Assembly (NCBI GenBank): GCA_016713025.1 | Contig: JADJPZ010000004.1 | Coordinates: forward strand, 2,480,001 to 2,544,000 | Reading direction: 5' to 3' | DNA from: Saprospiraceae bacterium | Lineage (GTDB): Bacteria; Bacteroidota; Bacteroidia; Chitinophagales; Saprospiraceae | Length of the DNA stretch: 64,000 bases | In this document: positions 1-8,181 of the stretch, in pieces | Numbering within the stretch: the stretch's first letter is position 1 | Layout of the letters: every line of letters begins with the position of its first letter | Notes under the pieces: model-generated | Told to the model about the DNA's origin: nothing | The model's database searches: none | The model's input: the letters and a program-made list of their open reading frames with translations, nothing else | Translations under genes and position numbers: made by a program

Positions 1-158
1 TTATGCTCGACATGGAGTACGATCCCGCCCCACCTATACAAGGAGGCACACCCGAAAAAACAGGTTGGCTCGTGCGGTGGATGATGAAAGCCATGTATGA
101 TGCCGGTGTCAATCCTATTGTTGACAGTCTTGAACAAGTTAAAAAAGCCAAAAAGTAA
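1..158 (+). CDS. C-terminal fragment of a possible DJ-1/PfpI-family protein
   Basis: The window opens inside a reading frame that stays open to a TAA at 156-158 and encodes at least 52 residues. The visible tail has EYDPAPP, then GGTPEK, an amphipathic helix and a Lys-rich end. The YxPxPPF-type and G(S/T)PEK motifs recall the C-terminal end of DJ-1/PfpI-like (type 1 glutamine amidotransferase domain) proteins. The catalytic nucleophile region lies outside the window, so the family call is tentative. The next gene starts 23 bases downstream on the same strand. Confidence 0.4.
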   Translation, partial: MLDMEYDPAPPIQGGTPEKTGWLVRWMMKAMYDAGVNPIVDSLEQVKKAKK

Positions 159-181
159 TTTTTAATTTTAAATCATAAAAA

Positions 182-667
182 ATGGAACGAAAATTTATCA
201 ATTATTATGCCATCGCAGTGGGACTATTTTTACTTTGGATGGTATTGAGAAATCAAATTTGGAGCAATGAAAGTTTATTGCCTGGCGACCTGGTGATGAT
301 ATATGCTAGGGACAGTGGTTTTTATTTCTTGCTGCTCAGGATTGTATTTCTTACCTTCTCACTCTGGGCATCATTTTTATTGTGGACCAAAGGGAAATCT
401 ATATTTATGTGGCTTACCGCTACAGCTTATTCCTTTATTTTATTGCTTGATACATTTATTTTGGGAGCAAAGTATCTGGAATTCAAATTAGTAAACGAAA
501 CATGGGAAGCAGCTTATCCAATGTCCATGTTTGTGGAATTTGGTGAGGCGATATTTCAGCTATTCTTTACCGGTTTTGTGGTTTGGTTGATTAAAGACAG
601 CAGAAAAAAGCGACTTGCAAGACAGCAAAACTTGTATAGTTATCCTAGTGAAATGGGCATACTATAA
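182..667 (+). CDS. Small integral membrane protein of unknown function
   Basis: A 161-residue protein with four clear hydrophobic segments, at about residues 9-23, 48-67, 73-95 and 117-138. It has a short Lys/Arg-rich cytoplasmic tail (DSRKKRLARQQ). No catalytic motif is visible and I do not recognise the family. It lies 23 bases after the preceding reading frame and may be co-transcribed with it. A good intrinsic terminator follows at 755-789, which marks the end of this unit. Confidence 0.75.
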   Translation: MERKFINYYAIAVGLFLLWMVLRNQIWSNESLLPGDLVMIYARDSGFYFLLLRIVFLTFSLWASFLLWTKGKSIFMWLTATAYSFILLLDTFILGAKYLEFKLVNETWEAAYPMSMFVEFGEAIFQLFFTGFVVWLIKDSRKKRLARQQNLYSYPSEMGIL

Positions 668-754
668 TTCTTCAGGGCTTTGAATTAATTTTTATAATTA
701 TTCTTTCGAAGCTCCGTAAAAAGTGTAAAATCATAGTCAGATTTTTTATCTTTT

Positions 755-789
755 GGGGAGGCCGATGCCAAGGCCTTCTCCTTTTTATT
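755..789 (+). terminator. Intrinsic terminator
   Basis: A GC-rich hairpin (GGGGAGGCC paired with GGCCTTCTCC, one bulged base, 7-base loop) is followed by TTTTTATTT. It lies about 90 bases after the stop of the membrane-protein gene and ends that transcription unit. Confidence 0.75.
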
Positions 790-955
790 TCAAAGATGTA
801 CCAGTTTGAAAGCTAGATTGCATTTATAACCCATTTCCAGTCGACATCTGAATCGATAATTGATAAATCTATGTTTGATCGAGTTTTGTAAAACCAATAA
901 TTAAATAGTGGAATAATTTAATACAAAACATTACGTCACTTTTATGAATTAGATG

Positions 956-963
956 TATATTTG
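956..963 (+). promoter_or_regulatory. Bacteroidota -7 promoter element (TATATTTG)
   Basis: TATATTTG matches the Bacteroidota -7 consensus TANNTTTG. It places the transcription start near 968-971, downstream of the most upstream in-frame ATG (953) of the GTPase gene. That makes the ATG at 1010 the likely start. No convincing -33 TTG is visible. Confidence 0.6.
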
Positions 964-976
964 CAACGTTGTTGCA
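962..976 (+). promoter_or_regulatory. Probable Zur (Fur-family) operator
   Basis: TGCAAC-GTT-GTTGCA is a perfect 6+3+6 inverted repeat overlapping the promoter and the expected transcription start. It resembles the TGCAACA...TGTTGCA type of sites attributed to Zur in Bacteroidota, and COG0523 GTPases are classic Zur targets. Repression when zinc is sufficient is inferred; another Fur-family regulator could bind. Confidence 0.55.
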
Positions 977-1009
977 TTTAAGTGTAAATTCAACTCAAAA
1001 TTCAATAAT

Positions 1010-2230
1010 ATGATATCAGCAAATACGACACAAAAAAAACTGCCTGTAACAGTATTAAGTGGCTTTCTAGGAGCAGGAAAAACAACTTTATTGAATCACA
1101 TTTTGCATAACAAGGAAGGCTTGAAAGTGGCTGTCATCGTTAATGATATGAGTGAAGTAAATGTTGATGCAAGATTGGTCGAAAATGAAAACACTCTATC
1201 ACGCACAGAAGAAAAATTGGTGGAAATGAGCAATGGTTGTATCTGTTGTACACTGCGTGAAGATCTCATGGTCGAAGTAGAAAAACTGGCAAACGAAGGC
1301 AGATTTGACTATTTACTGATCGAAAGTACCGGTATTAGCGAACCTGTTCCTGTGGCGCAGACCTTTAGTTTTGTGAGTGAAGATGGCAATATCGATCTAT
1401 CAAAATTCAGTTATATAGATACAATGGTGACGGTAGTGGATTGCTATAATTTTTTTAAGGATTTTGGCACCAATGAATTATTAGTGGACAGAGCACTTAC
1501 GGATATGGAGGGCGATTACAGGACGATAGTCAATCTGCTAACGGATCAAATAGAATTTGCCAATGTAATTATTTTGAATAAAACCGACTTGGTAGATGCA
1601 AAGACTGTCGGTCTTTTAAAAGCATCGATTCATAAACTAAATCCTGGTGCAAAGATCGTGTCATCATCTTTTGGCAAAATAGCCCCAAAAGAAATTTTGC
1701 ATACCGGACTTTTCAATTTTGAAGAAGCCGAGTCATCAGCCGGATGGCAAAAAGAACTGGAAGGTGGTGCTCACGTACCGGAAACAGAAGAATACGGTAT
1801 CTCATCCTTTGTATTTCGCAATCAAAAGGCTTTTCACCCTGCAAGATTCTGGAAGTATCTGAATGACAGTTACCCGAGTTCAGTGATCAGGGCAAAAGGA
1901 TTATTCTGGCTGGCATCACGGCCAGATGATGCTATCAATTTTAGTCAGGCAGGTGGTTCATCACGACTCGAACGTGCGGGTGTTTGGTGGTGCAGCATGC
2001 CATATAGCGAGAGAATAGAATATCCTTCATTTGTACATAATAAGCATTATATCGAAGCCAAATGGCACAAGACTTGGGGAGACCGCATGAATGAGATCGT
2101 ATTTATCGGACAAGATATGGACAAGGAAAAAATGATAGCAGATCTCGAAAATTGTTTGTTAGATGATAGTGAGATATCTCAGTTTGAAAACCAAATAACA
2201 TTTATAGACCCATTTCCGCAGGATATTTAA
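1010..2230 (+). CDS. COG0523/CobW-family metal-chaperone GTPase (ZigA/YeiR type)
   Basis: A 406-residue P-loop GTPase counted from the ATG at 1010. Walker A is GFLGAGKTT (residues 18-26), the diagnostic metal-binding GCICC is at 76-80, ESTGISEP follows, and NKTD is the guanine-specificity motif. A CobW C-terminal domain fills the last third, with histidines at its start and in the region near HNKHYIEAKWHKTW. COG0523 proteins deliver or salvage zinc for client enzymes in the cytoplasm. An in-frame ATG at 953 would add 19 residues, but it lies upstream of the predicted transcription start. The gene stands alone, and the predicted Zur operator directly upstream supports a role in zinc limitation rather than in cobalamin synthesis. 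Confidence 0.9.
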   Translation: MISANTTQKKLPVTVLSGFLGAGKTTLLNHILHNKEGLKVAVIVNDMSEVNVDARLVENENTLSRTEEKLVEMSNGCICCTLREDLMVEVEKLANEGRFDYLLIESTGISEPVPVAQTFSFVSEDGNIDLSKFSYIDTMVTVVDCYNFFKDFGTNELLVDRALTDMEGDYRTIVNLLTDQIEFANVIILNKTDLVDAKTVGLLKASIHKLNPGAKIVSSSFGKIAPKEILHTGLFNFEEAESSAGWQKELEGGAHVPETEEYGISSFVFRNQKAFHPARFWKYLNDSYPSSVIRAKGLFWLASRPDDAINFSQAGGSSRLERAGVWWCSMPYSERIEYPSFVHNKHYIEAKWHKTWGDRMNEIVFIGQDMDKEKMIADLENCLLDDSEISQFENQITFIDPFPQDI

Positions 2231-2426
2231 ATTCGGAAAATCAATCATCATAAAAAGAAAAAGAACATAGACATCACATTAATGCCTACCTGAGATAAGA
2301 TTCTAATTCGAGACAGAGACATCAATGAAACCCAAATCGATGAGATGAAATTCATATCAATCTAAAATAAACATTTTTCAATTCTTTAAACGAGACAAAC
2401 AAAACTGATTTTTCGGATTTCAGTAT

Positions 2427-3323
2427 TTATGAAAATAGATATGAAGGATACAAACCAAAATACCTCTTAAATGCCTTGCTAAAAGTATAAATATCTGAAT
2501 ATCCCACAGCAAGACCAATATCCTGAACCAAACCAGCCCTTTTATTTAACAGTTGTCTGGCTTTTTCCATTCTGAGTTTCACCTGATATTGATAAGGGGC
2601 ATAACCAAATACCTGTTTAAACATACGCGAAAAATGAAAATCAGACATGGTAGCCACTTTAGCTAACTCCTTGACTTTTAAATCTGTATTATAGTTAGCT
2701 TCCAAGTATTCTTTTGCCCAAAGTAGTCTTTTTACAATATCTTTTTTTGTTTCTTTTTTTGCATTGTTTAGCTTACTTAGGTATATTAATTGTGGTTTTT
2801 GGTCAAGAACAAAAGCTTCTCCAAATTCGAAAAACAAGTTTTCATTATTTTCATCACCAAATGGCTTATTGCCTTGATGTTTTTGCTTTAAAGAAAATAA
2901 TTTCTGACTCAAATGACTATTTCCTAAGGTAAAAACTTCAAATATCTCTTCCGATAAAATGGCAACTCCTCCGGATTCTTCTCCTTCAAAATATCTGCAA
3001 TCTTTCAAGGATGCTTCAATTTTACCAATGAGATGGTATGAAATATTAAGGCAAGTACCATTAACATTAAAATTACTCTCAATGCCAACACTTCCATCTA
3101 ATGGTTGATTGGAAATAAAACATTCATTGGCTTTCAAAGTGATTTTTTTATTGTTCAGCACATAATTCTCAACACCAGCAGAAACATATTTTATACTAAT
3201 ACCTTCGGATTGGATAGGTTTATAAAATTGCTTTAGCTCTGAAAACACCAGTGTATTATTATGATACACTAATTTTTCCGGTACAGATTCACTGTTTAAA
3301 TGACTGAACTGGGTAAAAGACAT
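2427..3323 (-). CDS. AraC-family transcriptional regulator
   Basis: A 298-residue protein. The last ~100 residues form a two-helix-turn-helix AraC/XylS domain: LKVKELAKVATMSDFHFSRMF is the first HTH, and the second includes DIGLAVGYSDIYTFSKAF followed by the family signature KRYFGLYPS. The N-terminal ~190 residues form a cupin-like sensory region in which I see no ligand motif. The gene converges with the CobW gene, leaving 196 bases between the stops with no evident gene. On its 5' side lies the repeat array at 3434-3840, so its targets are not obvious from context. Confidence 0.88.
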   Translation of the reverse strand: MSFTQFSHLNSESVPEKLVYHNNTLVFSELKQFYKPIQSEGISIKYVSAGVENYVLNNKKITLKANECFISNQPLDGSVGIESNFNVNGTCLNISYHLIGKIEASLKDCRYFEGEESGGVAILSEEIFEVFTLGNSHLSQKLFSLKQKHQGNKPFGDENNENLFFEFGEAFVLDQKPQLIYLSKLNNAKKETKKDIVKRLLWAKEYLEANYNTDLKVKELAKVATMSDFHFSRMFKQVFGYAPYQYQVKLRMEKARQLLNKRAGLVQDIGLAVGYSDIYTFSKAFKRYFGLYPSYLFS

Positions 3324-3433
3324 TTTAATTTATTAAAGACACTCAAATCTATGGAAACAAGCTGAAATGATACTAAAATTTATACCAATAGTCTAAAAAT
3401 GTCGATTAATAATTATAAAAAATAAGGATTAAA

Positions 3434-3840
3434 TTGTTTCTCCATTTTTACCCATGCTTGCCCTATTATCCTAAAGGGAATCCGCCCACTTTTTGCACTT
3501 TCTTTTGTCCACTCTCCTTTCTCCATTCTCCATTCTCCTTCCTGCAATCTCCATTCTTCCATTCTCCTTTCTCCTTTCTCCATTCTCCTTCTTCCATTCT
3601 CCTTTCTCCTTTCTCCTTTCTCCGTTCTCCTTTCTCCATTCTCCTTTCTCCTTTCTCCTTTCTACATCACTCCGTTCTCCCTTCTCCCTTCTTCCATTCT
3701 CCATTCTCCTTTCTCCTTTCTACATTCTCCTTTTTACCCATGCTTGCCCTATTATCCCTATAGGAAATCCGCACTCTTTGTGCACTTTCCATTCTCCTTT
3801 CTCCTTTCTCCGTTCTCCCTTCTCCATTCTCCTTTCTCCA
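3434..3840. repeat. Heptad repeat array A (GGAGAAN on the minus strand) with two copies of a 60-bp motif
   Basis: About 400 bases built almost entirely of the degenerate 7-base word NTTCTCC (GGAGAAN on the minus strand), with occasional 8-base words. It begins one base after the stop codon of the downstream-most permease. Embedded in it are two copies (about 3444-3503 and 3731-3790) of a conserved motif: poly-T, CCCATGCTTGCCCTATTATCC, a TCCCTNNAGGGA-like hairpin, then CCGC and GCACTTTC. All six frames are fairly open, which creates spurious ORFs; none has a credible protein composition. Array B at 7676-8181 has the same construction. Confidence 0.85.
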
Positions 3841-6243
3841 TCATTCCGACCTCAGCGACTTTACCGGATTCATGAGTGCTGCTTTGATAGACTGAAAACT
3901 GACGGTTATTAAGGCTAAAATCATTGTAGAAAAACCAGCAGCCAAAAATGCCCACCATGGAATATCGATTCGGAAAGAAAATTCATTCAACCATTGATTG
4001 ATATAATACCAAGCCAAAGGCGCTGCTATGACAAAAGCGATGAGCACTAATTTCAGAAAACTATAAGAAAGTAAACGCATAATGCCTGGTACAGTAGCTC
4101 CAAGTGTTTTGCGAACACCTATCTCCTTCTTTCGCCTCTCAGCGGTAAATGCTGCCAATCCAAATAATCCTAAGCAAGCAATCAAAATAGCTACAATAGA
4201 AAAAAACATGATAATATTAGAAGTTTTTGCGTCATTGGCATATAGTTTACCGACGGCATCATTCAAAAAAGTATATTCAAATGTAGCGTTTGGTAATTTT
4301 TTTGCAAATTCAGATTTAATTATACTCATATTATCACTCAAAACTCCACCTTCCATCCTGATCAAAAGATTTGGTCTGCCTTCTGAAGGATTATTATGAA
4401 ACGCATAGGCTCCTATAGGCTTTCGGAAATCTTCAAAATGAAAATCTTCCACTACGCCAACGATTTTTGCTCTATTCCAACTAAAAAGATTGTAAGCTGT
4501 CTTTCCTATCGCTTCTTCGGGAGAGTATCCATAAAATTTAATCGCCGATTGGTTTAACACCACTTGCACGTTTGTATCACTTTGTGATGTCCTTGCCGGA
4601 AATGTAGTACCTGCCAAAAGTTTCATACCCATCGTTTCGAATATTTCAGGAGTTGTGTGATTGGTATTTATTGAACTGCTTTTGTCAGGATCTTCCTTGC
4701 GGGATAAAGCCCTCAAACTTGAAGACTCACCAGGAAGTGCCTGAGCTCTTGAAACACTCTTTACAAAGTACTTGCTTTTTAACTCTCCAATCAATCCATC
4801 GATTTGCTCTCTGTTTTCAGCACCTGCAGTGGATACACTGACAATTTGTTCTGTGTCATAACCCAAATTTTTGGATTGCATATACCGAAGCTGACTATTG
4901 AATACCATAGTGCAAATGATCAGGATTATAGATGCTGTAAATTGAAGCACAACTAAACTTTTTCTTATATTTTCGGTAGAAAGTGCCGTATTTTCCTTCT
5001 TCCCAAATAGTGAAAGCGGAGAAAATGAAGTGAGCATTAATGCTGGATATGACCCTGCCAAAAATGACAAAACTATAGCAGAAATCAAAATACTAGCTAC
5101 AAATCGGCCATTCAAAAGGTCTGTCCATGAGATGTTAGACTCAGCAATGGTATTAAATAATGGTAATGCTGCACATAAAAACAAAAAACCCACTAAAACA
5201 GATATAAACACCATCAAAAATGACTCAGAATAGAATCTCTTTATTAAACTCCACCTTGTGGCTCCCATCACTTTACTTAATCCTACTTCTTTTTGGCTTT
5301 TTTGAGATTGTGATGTAGCAAGATTCATATAATTGATACACGCTATAAATAAAATGGCAAGTGCCAGAGCTATCAAAATTTTTACTTGATTGGCATCTCC
5401 GATACGTGTGGTGCTAGAGCTTTCTATATGTGAAGAATAAAGATGAACATTACTTAGTGGCTGTAACCAAAATTTAAACCATTGGTCGTCTTTAGGTACG
5501 TTTTTATCAAGTACGTCGCTAAATTTTTTATCCAATGCCTGAAGGTCTGTATTAGGATTTAATAGAAAATAGGTCTCAAAACTGGCATTGCTCCATGTAA
5601 GGTTTTTTGATGCCCATTCCATAGTGTTGAAAGATCCCAATATTTCTGCATCCAAAGTAGAATTACTTGGTAAATCCTCAAATATGCCACTAACATTGAC
5701 TGTATATTCATGGTCTATTTTCAAACTCTGCCCTATAGCCTCCTGATTACCAAAATACTTTTGAGCTGTAGTCTTGCTAAGAATAACAGTATTAGGCGCA
5801 TCAAGTATGTTGGATTGATTGCCAGACAAAAGCTTAATGTCAAAAACTTTAAAAATATCGTTATCAACCCAATATAATTTTTTTTCAGTAAACTTATCAT
5901 TCTTTGTATTGACTAAGGCTGGTGTCCCGAATGAATGACTTAAAATCCTGGCATAAGCTTTTATTTCAGGTATTTCTTTAGCCATGGTTGGCCCTACACT
6001 ATTTGGCACAGAAGCCCATTCATAGCTTTTACCATCAAATGTTGCTGTCTGCCCAACTCTAACTATGTTCTCATAGTTGCTATTGAATTTATTGAAGGAT
6101 AATTCTTGTTTAATAAACAGCAGTAAAAACAGGAAAATAGTCAGCCCAATAGCCAACCCAAAAATATTGAGACCAGAATAAATACCATTCTTTTTTAGAT
6201 TTCTCCAGAGGCTGTAAAATATTTTGTGTAAACAAAACTTCAA
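3841..6243 (-). CDS. FtsX-like ABC transporter permease 6, N-terminus remodelled by an IS
   Basis: About 800 residues with MacB/FtsX architecture: an N-terminal membrane helix, a periplasmic core domain (residues ~45-275), a first FtsX domain with three helices and the QKEVGLSKVMGA loop, a second periplasmic domain, and a last FtsX domain with KKEIGVRKTLGA. It ends in the locus-wide tail ALMNPVKSLRSE. The sister genes start with ML-N-(I/F)KIA-RN, but here the frame runs back into the IS end and the first usable codon is a TTG at 6243 inside the element. About three native residues (those before KIFYSLWRNL) appear to have been replaced by IS-derived MKFCLH. Expression now probably depends on IS sequence. 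It is the last permease of the export locus. Confidence 0.85.
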   Translation of the reverse strand: MKFCLHKIFYSLWRNLKKNGIYSGLNIFGLAIGLTIFLFLLLFIKQELSFNKFNSNYENIVRVGQTATFDGKSYEWASVPNSVGPTMAKEIPEIKAYARILSHSFGTPALVNTKNDKFTEKKLYWVDNDIFKVFDIKLLSGNQSNILDAPNTVILSKTTAQKYFGNQEAIGQSLKIDHEYTVNVSGIFEDLPSNSTLDAEILGSFNTMEWASKNLTWSNASFETYFLLNPNTDLQALDKKFSDVLDKNVPKDDQWFKFWLQPLSNVHLYSSHIESSSTTRIGDANQVKILIALALAILFIACINYMNLATSQSQKSQKEVGLSKVMGATRWSLIKRFYSESFLMVFISVLVGFLFLCAALPLFNTIAESNISWTDLLNGRFVASILISAIVLSFLAGSYPALMLTSFSPLSLFGKKENTALSTENIRKSLVVLQFTASIILIICTMVFNSQLRYMQSKNLGYDTEQIVSVSTAGAENREQIDGLIGELKSKYFVKSVSRAQALPGESSSLRALSRKEDPDKSSSINTNHTTPEIFETMGMKLLAGTTFPARTSQSDTNVQVVLNQSAIKFYGYSPEEAIGKTAYNLFSWNRAKIVGVVEDFHFEDFRKPIGAYAFHNNPSEGRPNLLIRMEGGVLSDNMSIIKSEFAKKLPNATFEYTFLNDAVGKLYANDAKTSNIIMFFSIVAILIACLGLFGLAAFTAERRKKEIGVRKTLGATVPGIMRLLSYSFLKLVLIAFVIAAPLAWYYINQWLNEFSFRIDIPWWAFLAAGFSTMILALITVSFQSIKAALMNPVKSLRSE

Positions 6244-6247
6244 AGAA

Positions 6248-7459
6248 TTATGGCTGAATCAAATTATCCTCAAAGATAATTAAAATTTCATTATGAGTAA
6301 TATGCCAGTTATGAATTGGCATTGTCCATTTAACTTGAATTTGCTGAATAGCAAGATATACAGATTTCAAGGCTGCCTGATCATTTGGAAAAAGTGTTTT
6401 GGTTTTGGTAAATTTTCTGATGGCTCTGTTGAGGCCTTCAATGGTATTAGTGGTATACATAATTTTACGAATGTTAGTAGGATACTGAAACATGGGAGAT
6501 AGATTTGACCAGTTTGCTTCCCAACTTTTAATGGCATAGGCATATTTAGACCCCCATTTTGCTTTAAAAGCTTCAAAAGCAATGAGAGCAGTTTCCATAT
6601 TTAAAGCGGCATAAACAGTTTTTAAATCAGCCAGGAAGGCCCTTCTATCTTTCCATGGGACAAACTTCATAGAGTTTCTGATTTGATGAACGATACAAAG
6701 CTGGGATACGGTATCGGGGAAAGCAGTTTGAATGGCCTGAGTGAATCCTGTAAGATTGTCAGTGCATGCAATGAGCATCTTTTTAACGCCCCTGTCTTTG
6801 AGCTCATTTAAGACAGAAAGCCAAAACGCGGCAGACTCGTTGGCGCTCATCCAGATGCCCAAAACTTCTTTGATCCCATTGGTTTTCAGTCCTATAACGA
6901 TATAAATACTCTTGTTGATGATTTTATTATCCTGCCGGATTTTAAAACAAATACAATCCATCCAAACGATGTAATAAGTATTATCCAAAGGTCTGTTTTG
7001 CCATTCCTGGATAGCCGGAATCATTTTGTTTGTAATATCTGAAACAAAGGTTTTAGAAACGTCTAAGCCATAAATTTCCTGAATTTGAGCTGTTATGTCA
7101 TCGGTGCTCATACCTCTGCTGTAAAGAGATGTAATGACAGATTCTACTTTCTCAGTGGTAGTTTGGCCCTTGGGAACAATGATAGGCTCAAATTCACCGT
7201 TACGATCCCGTGGAATATCCAACTCTACCTGTCCTTGTGTAGTGCGTATCTTTTTCTTATAAGACCCATTCCGGGAATTACCTGAATTAATCCCATCGGG
7301 CGAGTGTTTTGAATAGCCTAAATGATGACTTAGTTCAGCTTTTAAAAGTTCTTGAATGCCATCTTTGTAAAGACCATTCATAACATTGTCAAAATCATTA
7401 AGAGACTTGACATCCTGAAGAAATTCAGAGAGATTAAGATTAAATTTGTTACTTTGCAT
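6248..7459 (-). CDS. IS256-family (mutator-type) DDE transposase
   Basis: About 403 residues from the ATG at 7459; an upstream in-frame ATG at 7513 would add 18. IS256 features are visible: the N-terminal KDGIQELLKAELSHHLGY, the PRDRNGEFEP block, KGQTTTEKVESVITSLYSRGMS, the catalytic Asp in YIVWMDCICFK, the second Asp in LIACTDNLTGF, the C-H motif CIVHQIRNS, and the final Glu in NTIEGLNRAIRKFTK. The frame is intact and of the usual family length, so the element may still be active. It catalyses cut-and-paste or copy-out transposition of the element around it. It lies in the same orientation as the permeases, 4 bases from the neighbouring permease frame. Confidence 0.93.
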   Translation of the reverse strand: MQSNKFNLNLSEFLQDVKSLNDFDNVMNGLYKDGIQELLKAELSHHLGYSKHSPDGINSGNSRNGSYKKKIRTTQGQVELDIPRDRNGEFEPIIVPKGQTTTEKVESVITSLYSRGMSTDDITAQIQEIYGLDVSKTFVSDITNKMIPAIQEWQNRPLDNTYYIVWMDCICFKIRQDNKIINKSIYIVIGLKTNGIKEVLGIWMSANESAAFWLSVLNELKDRGVKKMLIACTDNLTGFTQAIQTAFPDTVSQLCIVHQIRNSMKFVPWKDRRAFLADLKTVYAALNMETALIAFEAFKAKWGSKYAYAIKSWEANWSNLSPMFQYPTNIRKIMYTTNTIEGLNRAIRKFTKTKTLFPNDQAALKSVYLAIQQIQVKWTMPIHNWHITHNEILIIFEDNLIQP

Positions 7460-7524
7460 AACTATTAAATTTGTTAGGTTAAAAAATGTGTCTGTACTTG
7501 GTCGCACAAACATATTAAAAAATT

Positions 7525-7558
7525 TTCCATCTGTGGGGGGTACCCCCCACAGATGGAA
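7525..7558. repeat. Perfect 34-bp palindrome inside the IS
   Basis: A perfect inverted repeat centred between 7541 and 7542: arms TTCCATCTG followed by GGGGGT, with no loop. It lies between the transposase start and the IS end. A strong cruciform or RNA hairpin here could block read-through from outside into the transposase or hide its ribosome binding site, a known way for insertion sequences to limit their own expression. The function is inferred. Confidence 0.8.
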
Positions 7559-7588
7559 GCCTAACTCCTTGATACTAGTTTACACAAT

Positions 7589-7638
7589 CTTTCTTACACT
7601 CCCTTTCTCCAGGCAACTTTGATGTTGTACGTAAACAT
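7589..7638 (-). pseudogene. 5' remnant of another FtsX permease gene
   Basis: Reading leftward from an ATG at 7638, the frame gives MFTYNIKVAWRK and then a stop close to the IS end. This matches the start of the sister permeases (ML-NNIKIAWRN), and the DNA around CTCCAGGCAACTTTGATG resembles the start of the permease at 18452. Only about 12 codons survive. The permease on the other side of the IS has its own WRN motif, so this is a separate, truncated gene and not the missing start of that one. Confidence 0.6.
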
Positions 7639-7675
7639 TTGTGATAAAGTTTAAGTTGTTAATTAATTTTACTTT

Positions 7676-8181
7676 CTCCCTTCTCCTTTCTCCCTTCTCC
7701 TTTCTCCTTTCTCCATTCACTCCATTCTCCTTTCTACATTCTCCTTTTTACCCATGCTTGCCCTATTATCCCTAAAGGAAATCCGCTCACTTTGTGCACT
7801 TTCCTTTCTCCATTTTCCTTTCTCCATTCTCCTATCTCCATCATTCCATTCTCCCTTCTCCCTTCTCCCTTCTTCCCTTCTTCCATTTTCCTTTCTCCAT
7901 TCTCCTTTCTCCATTCTCCTATCTCCATCATTCCATTCTCCTTTCTCCTTTCTCCTTTCTCCATCATTCCATTTTCCTTTCTCCATTCTCCTTTCTCCGT
8001 TCTCCTTTCTCCGTTCTCCGTTCTCCCTTTTTACCCACGCTTACCCTATTATCCCTAAAGGGAATCCGCCCACTTTTTGCACTTTCTTTTGTCCACTCTC
8101 CTTTCTCCATCATTCCATTTTCCTTTCTCCATTCTCCTATCTCCATTCTTCCATTCTCCGTTCTCCTTTCTCCTTTCTCCA
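7676..8181. repeat. Heptad repeat array B (GGAGAAN on the minus strand) with two copies of the 60-bp motif
   Basis: About 500 bases of NTTCTCC words, identical in style to array A. It starts immediately after the stop codon of permease 5 and runs toward the permease remnant. The 60-bp motif occurs at about 7747-7806 and 8029-8090. The copy near 8029 matches that near 3444 through its extension CTTTTGTCCACTCTCC, so arrays A and B share higher-order structure as well as the short word. Long spurious ORFs (up to ~160 codons) arise from the low complexity. Confidence 0.85.

Larger units (their letters stand above)
6224..7587 (-). mobile_element. IS256-family insertion sequence, about 1.36 kb
   Basis: The ends are TTGTGTAAAC at 6224-6233 and its complement GTTTACACAA at 7578-7587. 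Imperfect similarity continues about 18 bases inward at both ends (TCAARGARTTA). One transposase gene fills the interior. I could not find the 8-9 bp target duplication usual for IS256. The two flanks both resemble permease 5' ends but cannot be joined into a single reading frame, so the copy probably marks a deletion or recombination junction and not a simple insertion. Confidence 0.75.

Noticed and set aside
953..1009. Upstream start for the CobW-family gene
   Set aside because: It lies on the promoter and upstream of the predicted transcript start.
3493..3912. Long plus-strand ORF in array A
   Set aside because: It encodes only Ser/Phe/Pro/Leu words from the heptad repeat and runs into the permease gene; the other frames are equally open.
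3434..8181. CRISPR array
   Set aside because: The repeated units are 7-base words with no unique spacers of constant length, and no cas genes are present.
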